A stretch of DNA of 64,000 nucleotides, from NCBI GenBank assembly GCA_900541975.1, contig UQLR01000003.1, positions 62,001-126,000 on the forward strand, written 5' to 3'. The translations under genes were made by a program, and so were the position numbers. The notes under the pieces are model-generated. The model had not been told where the DNA came from. It searched no databases and was given only the letters and a program-made list of their open reading frames with translations. Source of the stretch: an uncultured Oscillospiraceae bacterium. Its GTDB lineage: Bacteria; Bacillota; Clostridia; Oscillospirales; Acutalibacteraceae. This document shows positions 8,043 through 16,832 of this stretch, piece after piece. The stretch's first letter is position 1; every line of letters begins with the position of its first letter.

Positions 8043-9059
8043 ATGATAGAAACATTGCGGCAGCTTTGCAACGCACGCGGCGTTTCCGGCAGCGAGTGCG
8101 CTGCAGCGGCGATAGCGGGGAAGCTGCTAAGCGATTATGCGCAGGTGTCTGTGGATAAAAACGGAAATGTCATCGGCACACTGGGAAATGCAAATGCAGA
8201 TTTTACCATTATGCTGGATGCGCATTTGGATCAGATTGGCTTGATTGTTACAGATATAAACGCAGACGGTTTTATAAAGGCAGAGCCTTGCGGCGGAGTG
8301 GACCGAAGGGTATTGCAGGGAACGATGTGTGTTGTTTTGGGAAAACAGGAAATTCCTTGTGTGGTGTGCTGCCTGCCTCCGCATCTATCAGACGGTGGGG
8401 AGGACGCGGCAGTGGCAGCAAAAGATTTATGGCTGGATACGGCTTTGCCGCCAGACACGGTAAAGCAACTGGTCTGTCCGGGGGACCGCATTGTATTTCA
8501 TTGCGCGCTGAAAAAAATGCTTGGTACACGCATAACCGGGCCAGCGCTGGATAACCGGGCCGGCGTTGCCTGCCTTTTGCACTGCGCAAAACAGCTGTCG
8601 CGGGAAACGCCCGGATGTAAGGTGGTAATTCTTTTCAGCACACAGGAGGAAACCAGCGCGGGCGGAGCAAAAACAGCTTCTTTTTTACAGGCACCCGATG
8701 AGGCGATTGTTGTTGATGTAAGCTTTGCCCGGCAAAGCGGCGTGCAGCCGGGAAAAAGCGGCGTTATGGGAAAAGGCGGTATGATTGCAGTTGCGCCGAC
8801 GCTTTCAAAAAAAATGTCCGACCGCTTGATTGTCGCGGCAAAAAATAATAGAATTCCCTATCAGCTTGAGGTGATGGGCTCGGCCACCGGGACCAATGCA
8901 GATGCAGTTTCCATGACGAAAGGCGGTATTCCAACGGCTTTGCTGTCCATTCCATTGAAAAATATGCATACACAGGGTGAAATTGTAGATTTATGCGACA
9001 TAAAGGCTACGGCGGATGTGCTGACAGCCTATGTTCTGGAAAGGGGCAGGATGGTTTGA
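8043..9059 (+). CDS. M42-family metallo-aminopeptidase (first of a tandem pair)
   Basis: Predicted cytoplasmic co-catalytic metal aminopeptidase or deblocking enzyme of 338 residues. Visible family marks are LDAHLDQIG (about 59-67), GPALDNRAG, the catalytic STQEET and the late MHTQGEIV histidine segment. ATG 8043 is chosen because AAAGG ends nine bases upstream; longer in-frame TTG and ATG starts at 8025 and 8034 lack a placed site. It overlaps the second M42 gene by one base (TGATG), so translational coupling is likely. Some M42 members act as glucanases or on modified substrates, so the exact substrate is open. Confidence 0.88.
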   Translation: MIETLRQLCNARGVSGSECAAAAIAGKLLSDYAQVSVDKNGNVIGTLGNANADFTIMLDAHLDQIGLIVTDINADGFIKAEPCGGVDRRVLQGTMCVVLGKQEIPCVVCCLPPHLSDGGEDAAVAAKDLWLDTALPPDTVKQLVCPGDRIVFHCALKKMLGTRITGPALDNRAGVACLLHCAKQLSRETPGCKVVILFSTQEETSAGGAKTASFLQAPDEAIVVDVSFARQSGVQPGKSGVMGKGGMIAVAPTLSKKMSDRLIVAAKNNRIPYQLEVMGSATGTNADAVSMTKGGIPTALLSIPLKNMHTQGEIVDLCDIKATADVLTAYVLERGRMV

Positions 9060-10090
9060 TGGATTTAAAGCTTTTGGAGGAACTCTGTCTTGCAAACGGC
9101 GTATCCGGCGATGAAGAGCAGGTTCGAAAAATTATTTTTTCTGCTGTCTCGCCTTATGCGGATCATATAGAGACGGACGCTATGGGAAATCTGCTTGTCT
9201 TTAAAAAAGGGGAGCGTTCCCCAAAAAGGAAGTTAATGCTTAGCGCACATATGGACGAAGTCGGTTTTATTGTTATTGATATTACAACCGATGGGATGCT
9301 GAAGGTGGAGCAGGTAGGTGGTATCGACCGGCGCGTTATTTGCGGCAAGGCCGTTACCGTTGGAGAAAGCAAAGTTAAGGGCGTATTTGGGATCAAGCCT
9401 GTGCATCTTTCGGGCACGGAGGAAAAGGAAAAAATCCCTTCCATGGAAAAAATGTATGTGGACATTGGCGCCGAGAGCAGGGAGCAGGCGTTGTGTTTTG
9501 TAAACGTTGGGGACTATGTTGTGTTTGACACACCGTTTTTATGCAGAGACGGCCGCATTTTTGCAAAGGCGCTTGACGACAGAGCGGGCTGCCTTGTACT
9601 GATAGAAATGCTCAAGCAACGGCTTGCATATGATATGCATTTCTCATTTTTGGTTCAGGAGGAGGTCGGGCTGCGGGGTGCTGCCGCCGCTGCGTATACG
9701 GTTGAACCGTATGCGGGTATTGTGGTAGAATCCACAACTGCAGCGGATACTGCCGGTGTGGATTCTTCCAGGCAGGTTTGCCGTTTGGGTGAGGGCGCGG
9801 TTGTTTCTTTTATGGACAGGCGAACCATTTATGACAAAGACTATTATAAACTTGCATTGCATTGCGGTCAGCATGCAGGTGTAAAGGTTCAGCTCAAGCA
9901 GGCTGTGACAGGCGGAAACGACGCGGGCGCGATCCATTGCTCCAGGGGCGGCGTGCGTACAATTGCCATATCGCTCCCATGCAGATATATCCACAGCGGA
10001 ACATCCATTATTACCGTGGAGGACTTGGAAGCTGTATATCAAACGGTATTTTTAACAGCGGAGAAAATTGCCGGAGATGAAACCGTATGA
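9059..10090 (+). CDS. M42-family metallo-aminopeptidase (second of a tandem pair)
   Basis: 343 residues, recognisably similar to the preceding product (LANGVSGDEEQV, LSAHMDEVGF, GGIDRRVICGK, KALDDRAGC, VQEEVGLRGA). The final metal ligand segment is CRYIHSGTSIITVEDLEAV. The ATG overlaps the stop of the first M42 gene. The divergence between the two, in a shared operon, suggests an old duplication with different peptide preferences or a mixed oligomer. M42 enzymes typically form large tetrahedral dodecamers. It overlaps the next gene by four bases (ATGA). Confidence 0.9.
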   Translation: MDLKLLEELCLANGVSGDEEQVRKIIFSAVSPYADHIETDAMGNLLVFKKGERSPKRKLMLSAHMDEVGFIVIDITTDGMLKVEQVGGIDRRVICGKAVTVGESKVKGVFGIKPVHLSGTEEKEKIPSMEKMYVDIGAESREQALCFVNVGDYVVFDTPFLCRDGRIFAKALDDRAGCLVLIEMLKQRLAYDMHFSFLVQEEVGLRGAAAAAYTVEPYAGIVVESTTAADTAGVDSSRQVCRLGEGAVVSFMDRRTIYDKDYYKLALHCGQHAGVKVQLKQAVTGGNDAGAIHCSRGGVRTIAISLPCRYIHSGTSIITVEDLEAVYQTVFLTAEKIAGDETV

Positions 10091-10872
10091 TTCTTTTGGG
10101 AGACGATACCTTCGAAAAAGCGCTCTTGCAAAGAGTCTTGCAAAATCCCAATCCTTATAATATCCGGATCTATTCCTTATTTCATGCTTATAAGCAAACA
10201 GCCCTCTGCCAATTTTGGATACAGCGCACGAAGGAAGGGGCTGTTTCTTTTCTTGCAAAAAACGGCGCATCTCTTATTTTGGATGCCGAACCCTGTGCAG
10301 ATATGGAAGAGCTGTCTGCCTTTAGCATGCTGACAGGGGCTGTAAGCCTGTTGTGCGACGCTGCACTGCCTTTAAAAATGCCGGGTTTTTCAGCACGCAT
10401 CTACCCGGTAATGCGTCTGGAAAAGGCACAGCGGTCTGTCGGCCAGCCCGGCCGCTTTTATGTGCAGCCCCGATTGCAGGATATTTATGCTCTTTTGCAT
10501 CAATGTGAAGACGAGGGCTTTGTGCTGCCAGCGTTTGAAGACTTTTATCTGGAGCTGTCGCATAGAATACGGCATGATTCTGCGCTGTGCGTGGGCATTA
10601 TGTGCAACGGTAGGCTTTGTGCCTGTGCGTTGGCAATGTTTTATTGTCTGCATGGGGCAGTAATAGGTTGTGTGGCAACGCATCCGCAATACAGAGGAAG
10701 AGGTTTGGGAAAACAGGCCGTTACAGCTTTGACAGGTCAGATGCATAAGGTGCAGACAGAGCGTGTTTTTCTGCACGCGGTGCATCACGGCACGGTTGCT
10801 TTTTATGAAAAAGCAGGCTTTTCCATGTGTGGCAGCGCATTGGAATTACATAGAAAGAATGGAGCGATATAG
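10087..10872 (+). CDS. GNAT-family N-acetyltransferase with an extra N-terminal region
   Basis: 261 residues. The last 120 or so form a GNAT domain with the acetyl-CoA loop PQYRGRGLGKQAV and the following HAVHHGTVAFYEKAGF motif. The first 130 residues have no family I recognise. They may be a degenerate second GNAT lobe, as in several clostridial GNAT proteins. It is translationally coupled to the upstream M42 gene (ATGA overlap) and followed by ynbB after one base. The substrate is unknown; an amino acid, peptide or thiol metabolite would suit the neighbourhood. Confidence 0.8.
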   Translation: MILLGDDTFEKALLQRVLQNPNPYNIRIYSLFHAYKQTALCQFWIQRTKEGAVSFLAKNGASLILDAEPCADMEELSAFSMLTGAVSLLCDAALPLKMPGFSARIYPVMRLEKAQRSVGQPGRFYVQPRLQDIYALLHQCEDEGFVLPAFEDFYLELSHRIRHDSALCVGIMCNGRLCACALAMFYCLHGAVIGCVATHPQYRGRGLGKQAVTALTGQMHKVQTERVFLHAVHHGTVAFYEKAGFSMCGSALELHRKNGAI

Positions 10873-10873
10873 T

Positions 10874-12166
10874 ATGAAAAACACTTTGTTTCAAATAGAT
10901 AATAAAATTCTGCAATTGTCGGAGCAGGCCATGAAATTGTGTTCCCGGCAGATGCAGCAAATAGAGGAAATGCAGGACTATAACCAGCAAAAAATGCTGT
11001 ATGCTTTTCAGCAGGCCGGTGTAAGTGAAAGTCATTTTACAGCAAGCACAGGCTATGGCTATGGGGACAGGGGGCGGGATGCACTGGACCAGGTTTTTGC
11101 AACGGTTTTTGACGCACAGGACGCACTGGTGCGCCATAATTTTGTCAGCGGGACGCATGCACTGACCGTAGCGCTGTTTGGTCTTTTACGCCCGGGCGAT
11201 ACCATGCTGTGCGTGACCGGCAGACCCTACGATACACTGCTTGGCGTAATAGGGGTAGACGGCCGGCAGGGAACGCTCAATAAAGGATCTTTGCAGGATT
11301 TTGGTATCTGCTACCGGGAAATCCCCCTGGATAAAGATGGACACGTCCAATTGCAGGCGATAAAGGAGGCCATGGACAGTCATATAAAAATGGTCTACAT
11401 ACAGCGATCACGGGGATATGATTTGCGCCCTTCCCTTTTAACAGAAGAAATTGCACAGATTGCCCATACGGCAAAAGCGGTTGTACCGGAATGTATTGTT
11501 ATGCTGGACAATTGTTATGGAGAATTTGTTGAAACAGAGCAGCCGCTTGCAAATGGGGTCGATATTATGGCGGGCTCGCTGATTAAAAATCCCGGAGGTT
11601 CAATTGCGCCAACTGGGGGGTATATCGCTGGGAAAAAAAATCTAGTTGAAATGTGCGCCTGTCGTCTTACAACGCCTTCTACAGGCAGGGAAATCGGCGC
11701 GACCCTTGGCAACAACCGCGAACTGTTTATGGGCGCGTTTCATGCGCCGCACGTAACGGGAGAGGCTGTAAAAACGGCTGTTTTTGCAGCGGCGCTTTTT
11801 GAACTGCTCGGTTTTGCGGTGTCGCCGCGCTATGACGAAAGGCGGGGGGATATTATTCAGACTCTTTTACTGGAAAACAGCGGCGCGCTTGTTGCTTTCT
11901 GTAAAGGTATTCAGCGAGGCGCGCCTGTAGATTCTTTTGTGATACCGGAACCGTGGGACATGCCGGGCTATGACAGCAAAGTGATTATGGCGGCAGGCGC
12001 GTTTACGCTTGGCGCTTCGATTGAGTTATCTGCAGATGCGCCTTTGCGCCCGCCCTATGCTGCCTGGCTGCAGGGAGGAATCAATTTCCACAGTGGGAAA
12101 CTGGGAATTATGCTGGCGGCGCAGTCGATGCTGGAAGAAGGGTTTATAAATGGCAGGGTGTTTTAA
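10874..12166 (+). CDS. YnbB-type PLP-dependent cystathionine/methionine gamma-lyase family protein (aluminium resistance protein family)
   Basis: A fold-type I PLP enzyme of 430 residues. Visible features are the SGTHALTVALFGLLRPGD segment (about 92-109), the acidic pyridine-nitrogen contact in MLDNCYGE (Asp212), and the presumed cofactor lysine in GSLIKNPGG (Lys238). The family is annotated as methionine gamma-lyase-like or aluminium resistance protein, and its true reaction is poorly established. The ATG at 10874 has GGAG nine bases upstream; the longer open frame overlapping the GNAT gene is not needed. It is the last gene of the murD run and is followed by a strong terminator. Confidence 0.85.
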   Translation: MKNTLFQIDNKILQLSEQAMKLCSRQMQQIEEMQDYNQQKMLYAFQQAGVSESHFTASTGYGYGDRGRDALDQVFATVFDAQDALVRHNFVSGTHALTVALFGLLRPGDTMLCVTGRPYDTLLGVIGVDGRQGTLNKGSLQDFGICYREIPLDKDGHVQLQAIKEAMDSHIKMVYIQRSRGYDLRPSLLTEEIAQIAHTAKAVVPECIVMLDNCYGEFVETEQPLANGVDIMAGSLIKNPGGSIAPTGGYIAGKKNLVEMCACRLTTPSTGREIGATLGNNRELFMGAFHAPHVTGEAVKTAVFAAALFELLGFAVSPRYDERRGDIIQTLLLENSGALVAFCKGIQRGAPVDSFVIPEPWDMPGYDSKVIMAAGAFTLGASIELSADAPLRPPYAAWLQGGINFHSGKLGIMLAAQSMLEEGFINGRVF

Positions 12167-12225
12167 GCGTTGCCTGCAGGCAATGGTTTTCATTAATTTA
12201 TAAAAAAGCGTGATTTTAAAAAACT

Positions 12226-12258
12226 AAAAAAGTGAAAGCAGTATTGCTTTCACTTTTT
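12226..12258. terminator. Bidirectional terminator between ynbB-like gene and tadA
   Basis: A fourteen-base near-perfect stem (AAAAAGTGAAAGCA / TGCTTTCACTTTTT) with a short loop, A-rich on the left and T-rich on the right. It works for both converging operons. Confidence 0.85.
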
Positions 12259-12260
12259 CC

Positions 12261-12770
12261 TTACAGATTTGACCCTGTGGATGTATCGGGCACTTTTTTC
12301 TGGCGAAGTTCTTTAAAAAAACTGCGCAAAACAGCGCTGCACTCCGGTTCTAATACTCCGCCGGTCAACTTTGGTTTATGATTGTACGGCAGATCAAACA
12401 GATTCACAACAGAGCCGCAGGACCCGGCTTTTTTATCATACGCGCCAAATACTACACGCTTTAAGCGGGCGTTGATAATAGCGCCCGCACACATAGGACA
12501 TGGCTCAAGCGTGATATAAATTGTACATTGCCACAGCCGCCAACCCCCAAGTGCCCGGCATGCCTGTGCAATCGCCTCAAGCTCCGCATGACACAGGGCG
12601 TTTTTTACCTGTTCTCGACGGTTGTATCCACGCGACAGAACCTGTTCGTCTTTTACGATTACGGCGCCTACCGGTACTTCACCGTTTTTGGCGGAAAGTT
12701 CGGCGCAACGCAGAGCTTCGCGCATAAACAGAATGTCTTTTTGCTGTAATTGTGTTACATTAGCATCCAA
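12261..12770 (-). CDS. tadA: tRNA-specific adenosine-34 deaminase
   Basis: Deaminates the wobble adenosine of tRNA-Arg(ACG) to inosine. The 169 residues have the zinc-deaminase signatures HAE (61-63) and PCPMCAGA (Cys91 and Cys94). They also have the TadA-like stretch FGAYDKKAGSCGSVVNLF and the LRSFFKELR tail. The TTG start at 12770 is supported by AGAGG about ten bases upstream. That start sits inside the last codons of the upstream CPBP protease gene (16-base overlap), so the pair is probably translated in a coupled way. Confidence 0.93.
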   Translation of the reverse strand: MDANVTQLQQKDILFMREALRCAELSAKNGEVPVGAVIVKDEQVLSRGYNRREQVKNALCHAELEAIAQACRALGGWRLWQCTIYITLEPCPMCAGAIINARLKRVVFGAYDKKAGSCGSVVNLFDLPYNHKPKLTGGVLEPECSAVLRSFFKELRQKKVPDTSTGSNL

Positions 12771-13798
12771 AACGATATTACCTCTAATAAAATTAATATG
12801 CCGAAAACAATCATACCAGGGGAAAAGAAAAAACAGCGCATTTTTTCCCGGAAAGTCAAAATATAATTATATTTTTTAAAAGTAAGCAGCGTGCCATCCC
12901 TTTTTGCTATCAGTGCAACCCCCAAAATACCCAGCAGGAAAAACAGGCCCATGAACCCGGCGTAATAGATTTCTGCAGCGGTTTGTCCGAACCGCGAATT
13001 TATAATATCGCCCAGCACGGAAAACAAATTATTGATAAAATGCAGCAACATTGCCGGAATAATGGATCCGCTGTATACAGTGATGTATGCAAAAGTCAGA
13101 CCTCCGATGAATGCAAACGGAATCTGAATCAGATTACCATGTATCAGGCCAAATATAATTGAGGAAGTTAAAACAGCAAAGCCGTCTCCATAGTTTCGTA
13201 AAGCACCGAGTAAAACGCCACGGTATAGAAATTCTTCTACAAAAGCCGGGGTGACGGCAACTGCCAGAATATAAAGAATATTGGTGGTCCATTGGTTGTC
13301 CAGCTTTACAGAGGATACAGCATCCAGGTTGTAATGAATACCAATCATCGACAAATTTTGCAGCATGTAATCAACCATGTAGTTTGCGAACATTGCAACG
13401 GCAAGCCCCGCGGGTAAAAGTGCGGCAATACGTTGCACACTGACAGTTCGGTGGAATGAAAAAAGGTCGTCAAAACGCCTGCCGACCATACAGCGCAGAA
13501 TCAAAGCGGTTGTAAACATTCCCACAACCGACACAAGTCCCGAAAGCGTATAGTACACATCTGGTGGAAAGGCGGAAGCCATGTCCGTCTGTCCATAATC
13601 AATGGCGCCAAAAAAAATTGTAATTAAAGTAAGAAAGGTAGCAATCAAGTTAAAAATAACAAGAAGAATACATTGCGAAATACCCGTTTTATTCGCAAGC
13701 GACCGAAGTTTTCTTTTTTCCGTATCTTTTCTATAATCCTTAAAAGAAAAATAAATCCAATCTGCGTTTTGTGTAAAGCCTTGCGGCGTCCACTGCAT
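12755..13798 (-). CDS. CPBP-family intramembrane glutamic protease (CAAX protease/bacteriocin-processing type)
   Basis: A 347-residue polytopic membrane protein with roughly eight hydrophobic segments. The active-site motifs are EEFLYRGVL (Glu188, Glu189, Arg193), FGLIHGN (His220) and a later LLHFINN. The family includes Abi proteins and immunity or processing proteases, but nothing here suggests bacteriocin genes. A basic cytosolic N-terminus of about 40 residues precedes the first helix. It is upstream of and overlaps tadA, a pairing that gives no functional clue. Confidence 0.9.
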   Translation of the reverse strand: MQWTPQGFTQNADWIYFSFKDYRKDTEKRKLRSLANKTGISQCILLVIFNLIATFLTLITIFFGAIDYGQTDMASAFPPDVYYTLSGLVSVVGMFTTALILRCMVGRRFDDLFSFHRTVSVQRIAALLPAGLAVAMFANYMVDYMLQNLSMIGIHYNLDAVSSVKLDNQWTTNILYILAVAVTPAFVEEFLYRGVLLGALRNYGDGFAVLTSSIIFGLIHGNLIQIPFAFIGGLTFAYITVYSGSIIPAMLLHFINNLFSVLGDIINSRFGQTAAEIYYAGFMGLFFLLGILGVALIAKRDGTLLTFKKYNYILTFREKMRCFFFSPGMIVFGILILLEVISFWMLM

Positions 13799-13960
13799 AG
13801 AATCACATCCAACGTTTTTATTCCTATCTTTAATTTGGTTGTTAGCTTTGTTATTATAACATTCTCATTTTTTGATTACAACAAAAACCAATAAAATTAT
13901 AAACAAAGAAAACTTCTTCGTGAAAAAATTTTGAAAGTTGTATAAATACACGTGTTTTGC

Positions 13961-13988
13961 TTGATTATATACAAAAATCTGTTATAAT
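13961..13988 (+). promoter_or_regulatory. Sigma-A-type promoter of the nusB operon
   Basis: TTGATT (13961-13966), 16-base spacer and a perfect TATAAT (13983-13988), 34 bases before nusB. I found no comparably clear promoter until 31321, consistent with one very long transcription unit. Confidence 0.7.
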
Positions 13989-14022
13989 TATTAGATAAAC
14001 AAAAGGTTGGGATGGATTAAAA

Positions 14023-14481
14023 ATGAAAACATCTGTTTCGCGCATGCAGGCAAGAGAACAGGCGTTTATACTGGCGTTTGAAAAAAATTTTACAAGCGAT
14101 TCGGTAGACGAAATTTTGGAAGCCGCGCGTTTGTCTGACGACCGGCAACCTGATGACTTCGCTGTTACGCTGGTCAGGGCTATGGAAGGGAAATTGCCCG
14201 AAATTGATTGTGAGATTCAAAAAAACATCAAAGGATGGAAGATGGGCAGATTATCAAAGGTAAGTTTGGCGTTGCTGCGGCTGTCTGTTTTTCAAATTTT
14301 ATTCGTACAGGAAAACAGGGATGCGGAAAACCCTGTAAGCGTGGTGATTAACGACGCCGTACGCCTTGCAAAAAAGTATTCCACCCCGGAAGATGCGGCC
14401 TTTATAAACGGTGTGCTGGGAACAATAGCCAAACATGAAAAGTGCATGAAATTGCCGGATACAGAGGATAAAGAGCAATGA
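14023..14481 (+). CDS. nusB: Transcription antitermination factor NusB
   Basis: 152 residues, all-helical. It has the N-terminal SRMQAREQAFILAFE pattern and a C-terminal NDAVRLAKKYSTPEDAAFINGVLGTI motif that is diagnostic of NusB. It binds boxA RNA with NusE (S10) during rRNA transcription. It opens the long operon, a common position ahead of xseAB-ispA-dxs in clostridia. The stop overlaps the next start by four bases (ATGA). Confidence 0.95.
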   Translation: MKTSVSRMQAREQAFILAFEKNFTSDSVDEILEAARLSDDRQPDDFAVTLVRAMEGKLPEIDCEIQKNIKGWKMGRLSKVSLALLRLSVFQILFVQENRDAENPVSVVINDAVRLAKKYSTPEDAAFINGVLGTIAKHEKCMKLPDTEDKEQ

Positions 14482-15413
14482 AAACGGCGCTTGGGCTGGA
14501 TACCAGCAATTATACAACGTCCGCGGCTGTCTTGAAAGATGGAGCGATCTACCAGGCAAAACTGCCGCTGCCTGTTAAAAAAGGTCAAAAGGGCTTGCGC
14601 CAGAGCGAAGCAGTTTTTCATCATACCAGCCAGCTGCCACAGGTAATAAAAGCGTTGCAGGTGCATTTTACACAGGTGCCGCCCGGTTTGCTTGGTGCGT
14701 CTGACGCCCCCAGAAGGGAAGCGGGCTCTTATATGCCGTGTTTTACTGTTGGGCTTGGAGCAGCCCGGGTGTTGTCAAGCGTTTTGAAGGTACCCCTGTA
14801 CACTTTTTCTCATCAACAAGGGCATATTGCGGCAGCACTGTACAGCGCCGAAAAGCTGGAGCTGTTGAAGCATCCGTTTTTGGCGTTCCATGTTTCAGGC
14901 GGTACGACGGAAGCATTGCTTGTAAAGCCGGATCGCACGGAAATCTGTAAAACGCAGATTGTTGCAAGTACGCTGGATTTGAACGCGGGTCAGGTCATTG
15001 ACAGAACAGGCGTTATGCTTGGAATTTCTTTTCCATGTGGGAAAGAGCTGGAGCGGCTGGCGTTGGGCTGTGATGAAGAAATAAAAGTAAGGCCGGTCTT
15101 AAAGGATGCAAATTGTTGTTTTTCCGGCTTGGAAAATATTTGTGCAAACCTGAAAAAGAAAGGCGCGCCGGATGCGTATATTGCAAAATACTGCCTGAAA
15201 TATGTTGAGCAAACGGTGGTTCTTATGTGTGAAAAGCTTCTTATGCAATATGCTGGACTGCCTGTTTTATTTGCAGGAGGCGTTATGTCAAACGCGATGA
15301 TACAGAAGATTCTATCGGAACGCTTTTCTGCTTTTTTTGCATCTCCGGAATTTTCCTGCGATAACGCCGCAGGGATTGCAGTTTTGGCGGATTTAAAAGA
15401 AAATGGATTTTAA
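14478..15413 (+). CDS. TsaD/Kae1-like (peptidase M22 family) protein, probable paralogue
   Basis: 311 residues with the ASKHA-type start LGLDTSNYTTSAAVL. The metal pair is His112 and His116 in HQQGH, and the others are HVSGGTTEAL, an FSGLEN motif, AGGVMSN and a late Asp295 in CDNAAG. Canonical TsaD, the t6A tRNA-modification enzyme, is nearer 340 residues and has HxEGH; here the Glu is Gln. The start also reads TSNYTT instead of the usual TSCDET. This suggests a clostridial paralogue rather than the housekeeping TsaD, which should be elsewhere. It is coupled to nusB and followed by xseA. Confidence 0.75.
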   Translation: MKTALGLDTSNYTTSAAVLKDGAIYQAKLPLPVKKGQKGLRQSEAVFHHTSQLPQVIKALQVHFTQVPPGLLGASDAPRREAGSYMPCFTVGLGAARVLSSVLKVPLYTFSHQQGHIAAALYSAEKLELLKHPFLAFHVSGGTTEALLVKPDRTEICKTQIVASTLDLNAGQVIDRTGVMLGISFPCGKELERLALGCDEEIKVRPVLKDANCCFSGLENICANLKKKGAPDAYIAKYCLKYVEQTVVLMCEKLLMQYAGLPVLFAGGVMSNAMIQKILSERFSAFFASPEFSCDNAAGIAVLADLKENGF

Positions 15414-15426
15414 GAAGGAAGGATCT

Positions 15427-16620
15427 ATGGAGGCTTCTATACTTTCTGTTTCGCAGTTGAATTTTTATATTCGTTCTCTTTTGGATGGAGACAGCAACCT
15501 GGCTGCGCTTTTTGTTTCCGGGGAAATTTCCAATCTTTCTGACCAATACCGCTCGGGCCATATTTATTTTACACTTAAGGATGAAAAAGCGGCGGTAAAA
15601 TGTGTGGTTTTTGCAAATTCCGCGTCGCGTCTGAAATTTATACCGCAAAATGGCATGAAAGTGATTGTACGTGCTAAGGCCTCCCTATATGAAGCGGGGG
15701 GGCAATACCAGCTCTATATAGAAGATATGCAACCAGATGGAGCGGGTGCGCTGGCTGTCGCTTTTGCGCAGTGCAAAGAACGTCTGGAAAAAGAAGGTCT
15801 TTTCAACGCGGCGCATAAAAAGCCGCTGCCCAAATTGCCGTACAAAATTGGGGTAATTACTTCCCCAACAGGAGCAGTGATAAAAGATATACAAAATATA
15901 CTGAACAGACGTTTTCCGTTGGCGGAAATTTTGCTCTGCCCTGTGCTTGTGCAGGGAAATCTGGCAGCGGGGCAGATCTGCAAAGCATTACGGTATTTGG
16001 ATCAAATGCATTTATGCGATGTGATTATTATCGCCCGGGGCGGCGGCAGCACAGAAGACCTTTGGCCGTTTAACGACGAACTTCTGGCAAGAGAAATTTA
16101 CCGCGCGCAGACGCCCGTTGTTTCTGCGGTTGGGCATGAAACAGATTTTACAATTTGCGACTTTGTCGCAGACCTGCGTGCACCAACACCTTCTGCCGCG
16201 GCAGAGTTGTCCGTGCCGGACGCAGCGCAGCTCCAGACGGCGCTGCTTGATCAATTTATTGCCATGCACAGAATGGCGGAACACAAGGTCTGGGAGGCAA
16301 GAAACCGCTTGTATGCACTTGCTGCAAAAGATGTAATGCAAAAACCGTCGGTCCATATACAAACCCGTTTTTTGGCGTTGGATCAAATAACGACGGAATT
16401 GCAGCGCAGTTTTGAGCGCTTTTTTTCCTGTAAAGAGCAGCAATTGGCCAATTTATCTGTCAAGTTGGATATGCTCAGCCCATTGCGCATATTGTCTTGC
16501 GGTTATGCGTTGGTTAAAAAAGAGGAAAAACCGGTCAAGAGCGTAAAGACGCTGTCGAAGGGAGACGTTCTTACCTTGTGTTTTTGCGACGGACAGGCAG
16601 AATGCGTAGTAAAGGAATGA
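15427..16620 (+). CDS. xseA: Exodeoxyribonuclease VII large subunit
   Basis: 397 residues. An N-terminal OB-fold domain (about 1-100) begins with SVSQLNFYIRSLLDGD. The catalytic domain follows, with YKIGVITSPTGAVIKDI, IIARGGGSTEDLWPFNDE and SAVGHETDFTICDFVADLRAPTPS split across it. A C-terminal coiled region comes last. The enzyme degrades single-stranded DNA from both ends together with XseB. ATG 15427 is chosen because AAGGAAGGA ends about six bases upstream; an ATG at 15403 would overlap the previous gene without a site. Confidence 0.96.
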   Translation: MEASILSVSQLNFYIRSLLDGDSNLAALFVSGEISNLSDQYRSGHIYFTLKDEKAAVKCVVFANSASRLKFIPQNGMKVIVRAKASLYEAGGQYQLYIEDMQPDGAGALAVAFAQCKERLEKEGLFNAAHKKPLPKLPYKIGVITSPTGAVIKDIQNILNRRFPLAEILLCPVLVQGNLAAGQICKALRYLDQMHLCDVIIIARGGGSTEDLWPFNDELLAREIYRAQTPVVSAVGHETDFTICDFVADLRAPTPSAAAELSVPDAAQLQTALLDQFIAMHRMAEHKVWEARNRLYALAAKDVMQKPSVHIQTRFLALDQITTELQRSFERFFSCKEQQLANLSVKLDMLSPLRILSCGYALVKKEEKPVKSVKTLSKGDVLTLCFCDGQAECVVKE

Positions 16621-16625
16621 GTAGG

Positions 16626-16832
16626 ATGAAAGAATATAAGACGTATGAAGAAGCCGTTGAAAGGCTGAGCAGAATCGTGACGCTTTTAGAAACCGGTGAT
16701 CAACCCTTGGAAGAGACGCTGGCTTTATTTGAAGAAGGAACGCAACTGACGGCTTTCTGCTATGGCAAGCTCAAGGATGCGCAACAGAAGATAAAAATTT
16801 TAACTATACCGGAGGAAAATGAAAATGAATGA
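16626..16832 (+). CDS. xseB: Exodeoxyribonuclease VII small subunit
   Basis: 68 residues with the family pattern TYEEAVERLSRIVTLLETGDQPLEE followed by ALFEEGTQL and a helical tail. It forms the multi-copy arm of ExoVII with XseA. ATG 16626 lies nine bases after AAAGGA. The alternative ATG at 16617 leaves no spacing. It ends eight bases into the ispA start. Confidence 0.95.
   Translation: MKEYKTYEEAVERLSRIVTLLETGDQPLEETLALFEEGTQLTAFCYGKLKDAQQKIKILTIPEENENE

Noticed and set aside
10390..11158. Long minus-strand frames opposite the GNAT and YnbB genes
   Set aside because: Shadows of two well-supported plus-strand genes; composition is Cys/His-rich noise.
12755..13798. CPBP protease as part of a bacteriocin immunity locus
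   Set aside because: Neighbours are tadA and nusB; no small precursor peptide or dedicated exporter is present.
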